From Salinicoccus sp. UBA3372 (GTDB lineage: Bacteria > Bacillota > Bacilli > Staphylococcales > Salinicoccaceae): 8,102 nt of DNA. The position numbers and the translations under genes are program-made. Of this stretch, positions 1 through 5,370 are shown one piece after another. The notes under the pieces are model-generated. The model was not told the origin of the DNA. It saw only the letters and a list, made by a program, of their open reading frames with translations, and searched no databases. The stretch covers positions 22,527 through 30,628 of the forward strand of contig DEQG01000086.1 in the NCBI GenBank assembly GCA_002360325.1, in the 5' to 3' direction. Every line of letters starts with the position of its first letter. Positions within the stretch are counted from its first letter, which is position 1.

Positions 1-201
1 CTGATTATCAAAACGATCAAATCCCTGCAGGAGCAGGGCAAGACATTTTTAGTCGTCCACCATAACCTGGATACCGTCAAAGAATATTTTGACCATGTCA
101 TCATCATGAATAAAACTATCTTCGCAAGCGGAAAAATCAGCGAAGTATGGACGGCAGAAAATATCGATAAAGCATACAGCGAAGTCAGTGCGGTGAAATA
201 A
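1..201 (+). CDS. Metal (probably Mn/Zn) ABC transporter ATP-binding protein, C-terminal fragment
   Basis: Only the last 66 codons are present; the gene begins before the window. The reading frame is open from base 1 and stops with TAA at 199-201. The visible part is the end of an ABC ATPase: a beta strand followed by the H-loop (switch) histidine in LVVHHNLDTV (His21 of the fragment), then the short strand VIIMNKTIFASG and the tail helix that follow it in metal-uptake ATPases such as B. subtilis MntB or TroB. The Walker A, Walker B and signature motifs would lie upstream and cannot be checked. It would power import through the two permeases encoded next to it, on the cytoplasmic face of the membrane. 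Its TAA overlaps the ATG of the next gene (TAATG), which suggests translational coupling. The family assignment rests mainly on the H-loop and the neighbouring genes; metal specificity is inferred from the downstream regulator. Confidence 0.9.
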   Translation: MIIKTIKSLQEQGKTFLVVHHNLDTVKEYFDHVIIMNKTIFASGKISEVWTAENIDKAYSEVSAVK

Positions 202-1073
202 TGGAACTGTTGACGAGTTATACATTTCTAATTGTCGCCATCGGTACGACGCTGCTGTCTTTTGCGAGTGGAATCATCGGAACCGTAAGTGTCATCAAGG
301 GACAAAGTCTGATCGGCGATGCAATCGGTCACGCAACCTTTCCCGGAATCATTCTTGCTTTTATGATTGTCGGTGTCACAGATACTCTGTCGCTGACCAT
401 CGGTGCCCTCATTTTCGGTGTCATTGCGTTTTTCTTCATCCAGGCGATCACCAATCATTCCAAAATCACTCTGGATGGTGCACTCGCACTGATTCTGTCA
501 TCTTTTTTCGGGTTCGGGATGGCGCTTAAAAGTTTCGTCCAGGGCAACCCTGCGTTCAAAAATACTCAGGGCATCGATGATTATATATTCGGTCAAGCCG
601 CGTATATGCTGCGGCTTGACGTTTACCTGATACTGATTGCGTCGGTCATCAGTCTTTTATTATTCATCATCTTTTATCATCAGATACGGATCTATACTTT
701 TGATCCGATTTACAGTTCGACTGTCGGAATCAATCCGTCCCTGATCAACTTTCTTGTTTTGTCAATGACCATATTATTGATCGCTGTCGGTTTAAAAGCC
801 GTCGGTGCAATATTGATTGTAAATCTGTTGATCGCTCCCGGCGTCATCGGTCTGATGTGGTCCAACCGGTTTAATACAGTTGTCATCATTGCAGGCCTGG
901 CAGGTGCAGCCGCCGCATCCACAGGCACTTATATCAGTACGGCCTTTGCCGGCTTCCCTACAGGGCCGTCAATCATCCTTGTACTCAGCGCATTTGTGCT
1001 GGTATCCATGCTGTTCGGCAGAAAAGGCCTGGTCACACGTCAAATTATGAAAGTGCGGGGTGAGTCGTCATGA
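201..1073 (+). CDS. Metal ABC transporter permease (ABC-3 family), first subunit
   Basis: This 290-aa protein is a polytopic inner-membrane subunit of a manganese/zinc/iron-type ABC importer. About eight hydrophobic segments can be picked out, beginning near residues 6-30, 43-60, 64-83 and 95-112. Two family hallmarks are visible: DAIGHATFPGIILAF at 40-54, with the conserved His43 (or nearby) of ABC-3 permeases, and KAVGAILIVNLLIAPG at 199-214. A third, GFPTGP at 251-256, is common near the C-terminus of this family. Length matches TroC/MntD-type permeases. The start is the ATG that overlaps the ATPase stop codon; GGTGA a few bases upstream is a modest ribosome site. It probably pairs with the next gene's product as a heterodimeric pore. 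Metal is inferred to be Mn(II) from the adjacent MntR-type regulator; Zn or Fe remain possible. Confidence 0.93.
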   Translation: MELLTSYTFLIVAIGTTLLSFASGIIGTVSVIKGQSLIGDAIGHATFPGIILAFMIVGVTDTLSLTIGALIFGVIAFFFIQAITNHSKITLDGALALILSSFFGFGMALKSFVQGNPAFKNTQGIDDYIFGQAAYMLRLDVYLILIASVISLLLFIIFYHQIRIYTFDPIYSSTVGINPSLINFLVLSMTILLIAVGLKAVGAILIVNLLIAPGVIGLMWSNRFNTVVIIAGLAGAAAASTGTYISTAFAGFPTGPSIILVLSAFVLVSMLFGRKGLVTRQIMKVRGESS

Positions 1074-2164
1074 TAGAAGTTCTGTTCGTACTTATTATTG
1101 CCTCACTCGCAACGAGTGTACTGGGTGTATTCCTTGTTTTGAAAAATCAGGCCATGACGACCGATGCCATCAGCCATACGATACTGCTCGGCATTGTGCT
1201 GGCATTTTTCATCACACAGGATATCCGTTCACCATGGCTGATTATCGGTGCGGCGCTGATCGGTGTGCTGACCGTTTATCTCATCCAGCTGATCAACCAG
1301 ACAAACCTGATTAAAAATGATGCATCGATCGGTATCGTCTTTACAGCCCTTTTTGCGATTGCGATCATTCTGATATCCAGATATGCCGACAACGTCCATC
1401 TGGATATAGACGTTGTCATCGCAGGAGAGGTTTTATTCGCACCGCTCAACAGAATTGAAATATTCGGTTTCAGCATCCCGAGAGCCCTGTGGCAGCTCGG
1501 TCTGCTGCTCATCATCAACACAGGTTTTGTCGCATTGTTTTATAAAGAGCTCAAAGTCTCAACATTCGATCCTAAATTTGCCTATGTCATCGGATTCGGC
1601 ACAACGCTGATCTACTATATGCTGATGACGCTCGTATCCGTGACCGCAGTCGTCGCATTCGATGCGGTCGGCGCCATACTTGTCATCAATTTCTTTGTTG
1701 CACCGGTACTCACCGCTTATCTGCTTGTGAAAAAGCTGAGCCATATGATATTTCTCACTGCTTTTTTTGCTGTTTTAAACAGTACACTCGGATATGTGAT
1801 CGGCTATAATCTGGACTTGTCGATGTCCGGCGCCACTGCAGCTGTCGCATTTTTAATTTTTATGACAGTATTCCTATTCAAGCCTGACGGCTATATCATT
1901 CTTAAAATAAAGAAACGACGTCAGAAAAAAGAATTCATGCATGCAATGATTCTGATGCTGATGAGCGAGGATGAACATGAAACGATTTCACTGAGTGAAA
2001 TCTCCAAACACTTCAATCTCACCGAGGCTGAAACTAAAAAACAGCTGGAGACACTCGAAGTGGAAGGATATATCGTAAAAACCGACGGACATTACATGCT
2101 GACCCTGCGTGGTGAAGAATTTACGCATTATTCACGTATTAAGTATGAGTTGAAACCTTACTGA
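1070..2164 (+). CDS. Metal ABC transporter permease with C-terminal winged-helix-like domain
   Basis: This 364-aa protein has an ABC-3 permease body (about residues 1-275) followed by a soluble cytoplasmic extension. Hallmarks in the membrane part are DAISHTILLGIVLAF at 32-46 and AFDAVGAILVINFFVAP at 196-212. After the last helix comes a basic linker (KIKKRRQKK, 279-287). Residues about 288-355 then look like a winged-helix fold: a helix (EFMHAMILMLMSE), a helix-turn-helix-like stretch (ISLSEISKHFNLTEAETKKQLETLEVEGYIV) and a strand-turn 'wing' (KTDGHYMLTLRGEEF). TroD and B. subtilis MntC-type permeases also have long C-terminal tails, so the extension is not unique, but its role is not established to my knowledge. 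The start ATG overlaps the previous stop (ATGA), and GGGGTGA lies six bases upstream. It probably forms the channel with the first permease. Confidence 0.92.
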   Translation: MIEVLFVLIIASLATSVLGVFLVLKNQAMTTDAISHTILLGIVLAFFITQDIRSPWLIIGAALIGVLTVYLIQLINQTNLIKNDASIGIVFTALFAIAIILISRYADNVHLDIDVVIAGEVLFAPLNRIEIFGFSIPRALWQLGLLLIINTGFVALFYKELKVSTFDPKFAYVIGFGTTLIYYMLMTLVSVTAVVAFDAVGAILVINFFVAPVLTAYLLVKKLSHMIFLTAFFAVLNSTLGYVIGYNLDLSMSGATAAVAFLIFMTVFLFKPDGYIILKIKKRRQKKEFMHAMILMLMSEDEHETISLSEISKHFNLTEAETKKQLETLEVEGYIVKTDGHYMLTLRGEEFTHYSRIKYELKPY

Positions 2165-2201
2165 TGATGAAGCATATTATTATAACGAAGAGGTGGATCA
2201 T

Positions 2202-2852
2202 TTGAGCCCGACGAAAGAAGATTATATTAAAGTGCTGTTTGAACTTGGCGGACGTTTCAACCGGGTGTCCAACAAAGAAGTGTCCAACCGGCTGGATATT
2301 TCCCCGCCGACCGTTACTGAAATGATGAACAGCCTGGTAAAAGTTGAATGGGTGGAATATACCCCTTATAAGGGCAGTATCCTGACAGACAAAGGGACGG
2401 CGTATGCCAAAGAAATCATCAGAAAGCACAGGCTGTGGGAAGTATTTTTATTTGAGAAACTGGGTTTTGATATAGAGGATGTACACGCTGAGGCAGAGCT
2501 GCTCGAACATACTACAAGTGATGATGTCGCAGACAAACTCGAGTCATACCTGGATTACCCTGCATACTGCCCGCACGGCGGAGCGATAAAGATCGACCTG
2601 ATGGATATGCAGGAAGATCATACCTTTACGATTTCTGAAGCAGAAGCTGGAGCTGAAGTCGTCATTTCAAGAATTGTCGATGAAGAAAAACTGCTAAAGT
2701 ATTTTAAGAATCAGCATTTAAACATAGGTGACCGCATTACTGTCACCGATATAGATACATCCATTGATTTGATTACACTCACAGCTGAAGAAGATAAAGA
2801 AATACAAATCAGCATTTCACTTGGCAATTACCTGTTTGTTGAATCCGTATAA
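2202..2852 (+). CDS. mntR: Manganese-type DtxR family transcriptional repressor (MntR/SirR/TroR-like)
   Basis: A 216-aa metal-dependent DNA-binding repressor that probably shuts off the Mn uptake operon it sits in when Mn(II) is plentiful. The N-terminal winged helix (about 1-70) contains VSNKEVSNRLDISPPTVTEMMNSLV, the dimerisation/metal domain follows (about 71-135), and a FeoA/SH3-like C-terminal domain occupies about 140-216. Predicted ligands are Asp7, His76, Glu80, His95, Glu99, Glu102 and His103. By hand alignment Asp7 and Glu99 take the places of Met10 and Cys102 of DtxR, the pattern known for manganese-sensing MntR rather than iron-sensing DtxR/IdeR. CPHGG at 123-127 is shared with staphylococcal MntR. 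I chose TTG at 2202 as the start because it gives the usual N-terminus (M-SPTKEDYIK) and lies six bases after GAGGTG; the in-frame GTG at 2193 would sit inside that ribosome site. It follows the permease gene by 37 bp. Confidence 0.92.
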   Translation: MSPTKEDYIKVLFELGGRFNRVSNKEVSNRLDISPPTVTEMMNSLVKVEWVEYTPYKGSILTDKGTAYAKEIIRKHRLWEVFLFEKLGFDIEDVHAEAELLEHTTSDDVADKLESYLDYPAYCPHGGAIKIDLMDMQEDHTFTISEAEAGAEVVISRIVDEEKLLKYFKNQHLNIGDRITVTDIDTSIDLITLTAEEDKEIQISISLGNYLFVESV

Positions 2853-2882
2853 AAAGGAGGAGCATGCGCTCCTCCTTTTTTT
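2851..2882. terminator. Bidirectional Rho-independent terminator between mntR and dps1
   Basis: A perfect 13-bp inverted repeat (arms 2851-2863 and 2868-2880) with a 4-base loop (ATGC). The GC-rich core is GGAGGAGC, and the arms run out in A on the left and T on the right, so each strand reads a hairpin followed by a T-run. It starts inside the mntR stop codon on the plus strand and lies 8 bp past the dps1 stop on the minus strand, so it can end both convergent units. Confidence 0.95.
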
Positions 2883-2890
2883 AACATCTA

Positions 2891-3358
2891 TTATTTTGAA
2901 ACATCATTACCCAAGTATGCTTGCAGCATCCAGTTGTTCTTTTCGATTTCTTGAATGTAGGCAATGTACATATCAGCCGTGGAGTCGTCTCCTGCTGCTT
3001 CAGCTTCTTTCACACCATTTCTAAGCTCTGCAATGACTACTTCATAGTCTTCTGTCAACTGTCCGACCATCGTTTTATCGTCCAGTCCGTAATCCGCTTC
3101 ATCAAGGCTTGATTCTTCAAGCGCTTCTTTCAGCTTACCGATCGGCTGACCGCCGATTGCTAAAATTCTTTCTGCAATATCATCCACTATGACCGAAGTC
3201 GATTCATAAAGCTCTTCAAATTTCGTGTGCAGTGAAAAGAAATGTGCACCTTTAACATACCAATGGAAGTTATGAAGTTTTCCCCATAAAACAATATGGT
3301 TCGCGAGCTGCTTGTTCAATGATTCAATGACTTTGTTCTTTTCAGTTATTTGTACCAT
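2891..3358 (-). CDS. dps: Dps/MrgA family DNA-protecting mini-ferritin, copy 1
   Basis: A 155-aa protein of the Dps family, which forms 12-subunit cages that oxidise and store Fe(II) with hydrogen peroxide and so limit Fenton damage; many members also bind DNA. The intersubunit ferroxidase ligands are visible: His32 (FHWYVKG), His44 (LHTKFEELY), Asp59 and Glu63 (VDDIAER). The family stretch AERILAIGGQPIG at 62-74 and the C-terminal GDDSTADM helix are also present. Length and sequence match MrgA of staphylococci and Bacillus. The start ATG has GGAAGTGG about 5 bases upstream. A promoter with PerR-box-like dyads on both sides lies in front, so peroxide induction is likely. It is the second of two tandem copies; about 126 of 155 residues match copy 2 without gaps in my hand alignment. 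The ferroxidase ligands are unchanged between copies, so both should be active. Transcription ends at the shared hairpin. Confidence 0.96.
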   Translation of the reverse strand: MVQITEKNKVIESLNKQLANHIVLWGKLHNFHWYVKGAHFFSLHTKFEELYESTSVIVDDIAERILAIGGQPIGKLKEALEESSLDEADYGLDDKTMVGQLTEDYEVVIAELRNGVKEAEAAGDDSTADMYIAYIQEIEKNNWMLQAYLGNDVSK

Positions 3359-3374
3359 GAAACCACTTCCTTGT

Positions 3375-3389
3375 TTAGAATTATTATAA
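3375..3389. promoter_or_regulatory. PerR box-like operator, proximal (dps1 leader)
   Basis: TTAGAATTATTATAA differs by one base from the known PerR consensus TTATAATNATTATAA. It lies 16 bp upstream of the dps1 start codon and just downstream of the predicted transcription start, where a bound repressor would block elongation or promoter escape. mrgA/dps genes are classical PerR targets in Bacillus and Staphylococcus; no perR gene is in the window. Confidence 0.75.
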
Positions 3390-3404
3390 ATAACTTATGT
3401 GTAT

Positions 3405-3433
3405 AATATAACACATTAAAATTGCAGCCGCAA
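3405..3433 (-). promoter_or_regulatory. Predicted sigma-A promoter of dps1
   Basis: On the minus strand TTGCGG (3428-3433) is followed after 17 bp by TATATT (3405-3410), placing transcription initiation near 3398, about 40 bases before the dps1 start codon. The -35 is only 4/6 to consensus, and TATTAT with a longer spacer could be used instead. PerR-box-like sites lie on both sides, which supports the placement. Confidence 0.6.
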
Positions 3434-3439
3434 CACTAT

Positions 3440-3454
3440 TTAGAATTACTCTAA
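3440..3454. promoter_or_regulatory. PerR box-like dyad, distal (upstream of dps1 promoter)
   Basis: TTAGAATTACTCTAA has perfect half-sites TTAGA/TCTAA and shares its first nine bases with the proximal PerR-like box. It differs from the PerR consensus at three positions, so it is the weaker site. It sits seven bp upstream of the predicted -35 element and 65 bp, centre to centre, from the proximal box. Confidence 0.5.
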
Positions 3455-3539
3455 ATAACAATCGATACTTATGACATTAATTTCTGAACCATATAAAAAT
3501 CCCAGTGCCCGTTTCTGTCCGCATATAACAATTCAATCA

Positions 3540-4007
3540 TTATTTTGAGACGTCTTCGCCAAGATAAGCATGCAGCATCCAGACATCTTTTTCTATGCCT
3601 TGGATATAAGCGATAAACATATCTGCAGTCGAATCATCTCCTGCATCTTCGGCCTCTTTCACACCGCTTTTCAGTTCTGCTGTAATGACTTCATAATCCT
3701 CCACAAGCTGTTTGACCATGGACTCGGCGCTAAGACCATACTCACCTTCGTCAATACTTGATTCTTCAAGTGCTTCTTTCAACTTGCCGATCGGCTGGCC
3801 GCCGATTGCTAAAATTCTTTCAGCAATATCGTCCACTATTACCCCGGCGGCATCATACAGCTCTTCGAATTTCGTATGCAGTGAGAAGAAATGCGGCCCC
3901 TTCACATACCAGTGGTAGTTGTGAATTTTACCCCATAACACTGTATGGTTCGCGAGCTGCTTGTTCAATGATTCAATGACTCTGTTCTTTTCTGTAATCT
4001 GTACCAT
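3540..4007 (-). CDS. dps: Dps/MrgA family DNA-protecting mini-ferritin, copy 2
   Basis: A 155-aa Dps protein with the same ferroxidase set as its neighbour: His32 (YHWYVKG), His44 (LHTKFEELY), Asp59 and Glu63 (VDDIAER). It is expected to form cytoplasmic dodecamers that take up iron and protect DNA. Differences from copy 1 cluster at residues 52-55, 85-102, 108-114 and 137-151, mostly helix surfaces, while residues 56-84 are identical. Near-identical subunits of equal length could mix into hetero-dodecamers; this is inference. The start ATG has AAAGGTG upstream at good spacing. The leader differs completely from that of copy 1: no convincing PerR box is visible, but a SigB-like element and a TATAAT box are. 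Read-through into dps1 is possible because I see no clean terminator between the copies. Confidence 0.96.
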   Translation of the reverse strand: MVQITEKNRVIESLNKQLANHTVLWGKIHNYHWYVKGPHFFSLHTKFEELYDAAGVIVDDIAERILAIGGQPIGKLKEALEESSIDEGEYGLSAESMVKQLVEDYEVITAELKSGVKEAEDAGDDSTADMFIAYIQGIEKDVWMLHAYLGEDVSK

Positions 4008-4052
4008 GAAATCACCTTTCTCAAATAATTGATTTTATATTTAATTAAAAGC

Positions 4053-4058
4053 ATTATA
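4053..4058 (-). promoter_or_regulatory. Possible -10 box (TATAAT) of dps2
   Basis: A perfect TATAAT lies on the minus strand 45 bp before the dps2 start. No good -35 hexamer stands 16-18 bp upstream, so use as a sigma-A promoter is uncertain; an activator or the SigB-like element further upstream may matter more. Confidence 0.35.
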
Positions 4059-4086
4059 GACAACGTGATGTGTAACACTATACATC

Positions 4087-4110
4087 TTCCCCATAATGCC
4101 GGTGATAAAC
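4087..4110 (-). promoter_or_regulatory. Candidate SigB-type promoter of dps2
   Basis: On the minus strand GTTTAT (4105-4110) and GGGGAA (4087-4092) are separated by 12 bp, close to the SigB consensus GTTTAA-N12-15-GGGTAT (5/6 and 4/6 matches). Initiation would fall near 4080, giving a leader of about 70 bases to dps2. dps of B. subtilis is known to belong to the SigB regulon. The match is short and could be chance. Confidence 0.35.
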
Positions 4111-4126
4111 ATGACAGATTTACACT

Positions 4127-4909
4127 TTAAATCAGATTCACAGATTGCAGGCCGTGCATGATTCCGTTATCTTCAACACTTTTAGTCACATGTTTTGCCT
4201 GCATCTTGATTTCATCCTGCGCATTTCCCATGGCAAAACTGTTCGGCACATACTGCAGCATTTCGATATCATTCGGACCGTCGCCAAAGGCATATACATC
4301 ATTGATGTTAAAGCCCATCTTATCGACGACTTTCTTTATGCCTTCTGCCTTCGAGCCGTCTCTCGGTGAAATATCCATCGAGTACGCATGCCATCTGATG
4401 AACTGGAAAGAGTCATCGAACTGTTTTTTATAAATAAACTCCTCACCTTTCGGGCAGAACAACAGTGACTGGTAAATATCACGGTCGATATGATATTCGG
4501 GATCATGTCCCGGCATGAAGCCGAGCTTCAATGTTGATATGCCTTCGGTCATATATTCGTGTTCGGGCATATTCGACAACATATTTTCATCATCCAGATA
4601 CACGAGTGGATGGTCATTTTCCATGGCAACTTCCGTAATATCCTCAAGTCGTTTCGCATTCAGAGGATTTGTGTAGATCAGTTCATCCTCATACACTACG
4701 TAGTTGCCGTTCATGCTGACAAACGTATTGACATCCAGTGATTTACGAAGGTCTTCATACATGAACGGTGAACGTCCTGTCGCAATGGCCACAATGTGGC
4801 CGGCATCTTTGACCGCCTTCACGGCATCTTTCGTGGATTCAGGCACAATCTTTTCATTATTGTAAAGTGTTCCGTCTATATCAAAGAATATTATTTTCTG
4901 TTTACTCAT
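4127..4909 (-). CDS. Cof-type HAD-IIB family phosphatase
   Basis: A 260-aa cytoplasmic haloacid dehalogenase-superfamily hydrolase, of the type that removes phosphate from sugar phosphates, nucleotides or flavin/PLP intermediates; the substrate cannot be read from sequence. All four HAD motifs are present: DIDGTL with the nucleophile Asp10 and acid/base Asp12, Thr44 in ATGRS, Lys187 in DGSKAEGI, and FGDGPNDIEML at 208-218 with the Mg-binding acidic residues. The insert between motifs II and III (about 85-180) fits the C2B cap of Cof/YidA-like enzymes. I chose ATG at 4909, giving MSKQKIIFFD; a GTG nine bases earlier lies only two bases from AGGAG, too close to be used, although the chosen ATG is a slightly long 11 bases from it. 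It follows the membrane protein gene by 26 bp and is probably cotranscribed with it. I see no convincing terminator after it. Confidence 0.93.
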   Translation of the reverse strand: MSKQKIIFFDIDGTLYNNEKIVPESTKDAVKAVKDAGHIVAIATGRSPFMYEDLRKSLDVNTFVSMNGNYVVYEDELIYTNPLNAKRLEDITEVAMENDHPLVYLDDENMLSNMPEHEYMTEGISTLKLGFMPGHDPEYHIDRDIYQSLLFCPKGEEFIYKKQFDDSFQFIRWHAYSMDISPRDGSKAEGIKKVVDKMGFNINDVYAFGDGPNDIEMLQYVPNSFAMGNAQDEIKMQAKHVTKSVEDNGIMHGLQSVNLI

Positions 4910-4935
4910 ACCAAGCACTGCTCCTAATTAAAAAA

Positions 4936-5355
4936 TTATGCGTAAATATCAAATCTTGATAATCCAAAATACAACACCACAATCAATATCAGCCATATGA
5001 CCACCATGAACAGATGACCTTTGTCGTAAAATGCAGAGTACAGTTTCAAATCGATGAACATACTCAGTACGAACTGCCAGGCCAATACCGTCGCCAGTAT
5101 CCAAATTGCAGCCGGGTGGTCGGTAAAGATGAATACGGCCAGTGCGGCAAGGTAGGTGACAAGCATCAAATATAAAAACACCCGTTCAAGCTTCCCGATG
5201 TTGAGCGCATGTATTTTCAGGAAATCTTCTTCTTCACGATATCTTGAGTCATCAAAAGCGAAGTAACGCTTTTTCTTTGAAAAGTAATGGGTATAAAACG
5301 ACTTGATGATCAAGCCTGCAAATAATACGAATAATAAAATATACAAAATTTTCAT
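4936..5355 (-). CDS. Uncharacterised four-helix membrane protein
   Basis: A 139-aa protein I do not recognise. Hydrophobic segments lie at about 3-19, 58-78, 82-102 and 114-133. The basic stretch KKKR (27-30) after the first helix suggests the loop 20-57 is cytoplasmic; that loop is strongly charged (DDSRYREEEDFLK). There is no lipobox, no signal-peptidase site that I trust, and no catalytic motif. AAGGA lies five bases before the ATG, and the chrA stop codon is only 15 bp upstream, so it is very probably cotranslated from the ChrA message. It could be an accessory protein for the transporter or simply an operon passenger; the sequence does not decide. Continuous good coding sequence, a ribosome site and tight spacing make it a real gene. 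Confidence 0.85.
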   Translation of the reverse strand: MKILYILLFVLFAGLIIKSFYTHYFSKKKRYFAFDDSRYREEEDFLKIHALNIGKLERVFLYLMLVTYLAALAVFIFTDHPAAIWILATVLAWQFVLSMFIDLKLYSAFYDKGHLFMVVIWLILIVVLYFGLSRFDIYA

Positions 5356-5370
5356 TCCTATCCTTAAAAA

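Larger units (their letters stand above)
2891..4007 (-). repeat. Tandem direct duplication of a dps gene
   Basis: The coding sequences 2891-3358 and 3540-4007 are equally long and line up with a constant offset of 649 bases and no gaps. Long exact blocks are shared, for example 3299-3333 with 3948-3982 and most of 3135-3190 with 3784-3839. The intergenic leaders show no such similarity, so the duplication is either old with promoter replacement, or kept similar in coding parts by selection or gene conversion. Confidence 0.9.

Noticed and set aside
1060..1314. 84-codon plus-strand frame overlapping the start of the second permease
   Set aside because: Out of frame with a clear ABC-3 permease, with a Cys/His/Arg-rich composition typical of a shadow frame.
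2193..2204. GTG at 2193 as the mntR start
   Set aside because: It is part of the GAGGTG ribosome site and adds residues absent from the family; TTG at 2202 has proper spacing.
2139..2429. 96-codon minus-strand frame opposite mntR
   Set aside because: Entirely antisense to a well-supported DtxR-family gene; no ribosome site or recognisable protein.
3455..3539. Possible terminator between dps2 and dps1
   Set aside because: A TTTTT run is present on the minus strand but no stable stem precedes it, so read-through cannot be excluded.
4008..4060. AT-rich near-dyads in the dps2 leader as a Per or Fur box
   Set aside because: No 15-mer comes close to the PerR consensus, and no Fur-type repeat is present; in such AT-rich DNA short dyads are expected by chance.
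4910..4918. GTG at 4918 as the HAD phosphatase start
   Set aside because: Only two bases from AGGAG; ATG at 4909 gives the normal N-terminus ahead of the nucleophile motif.
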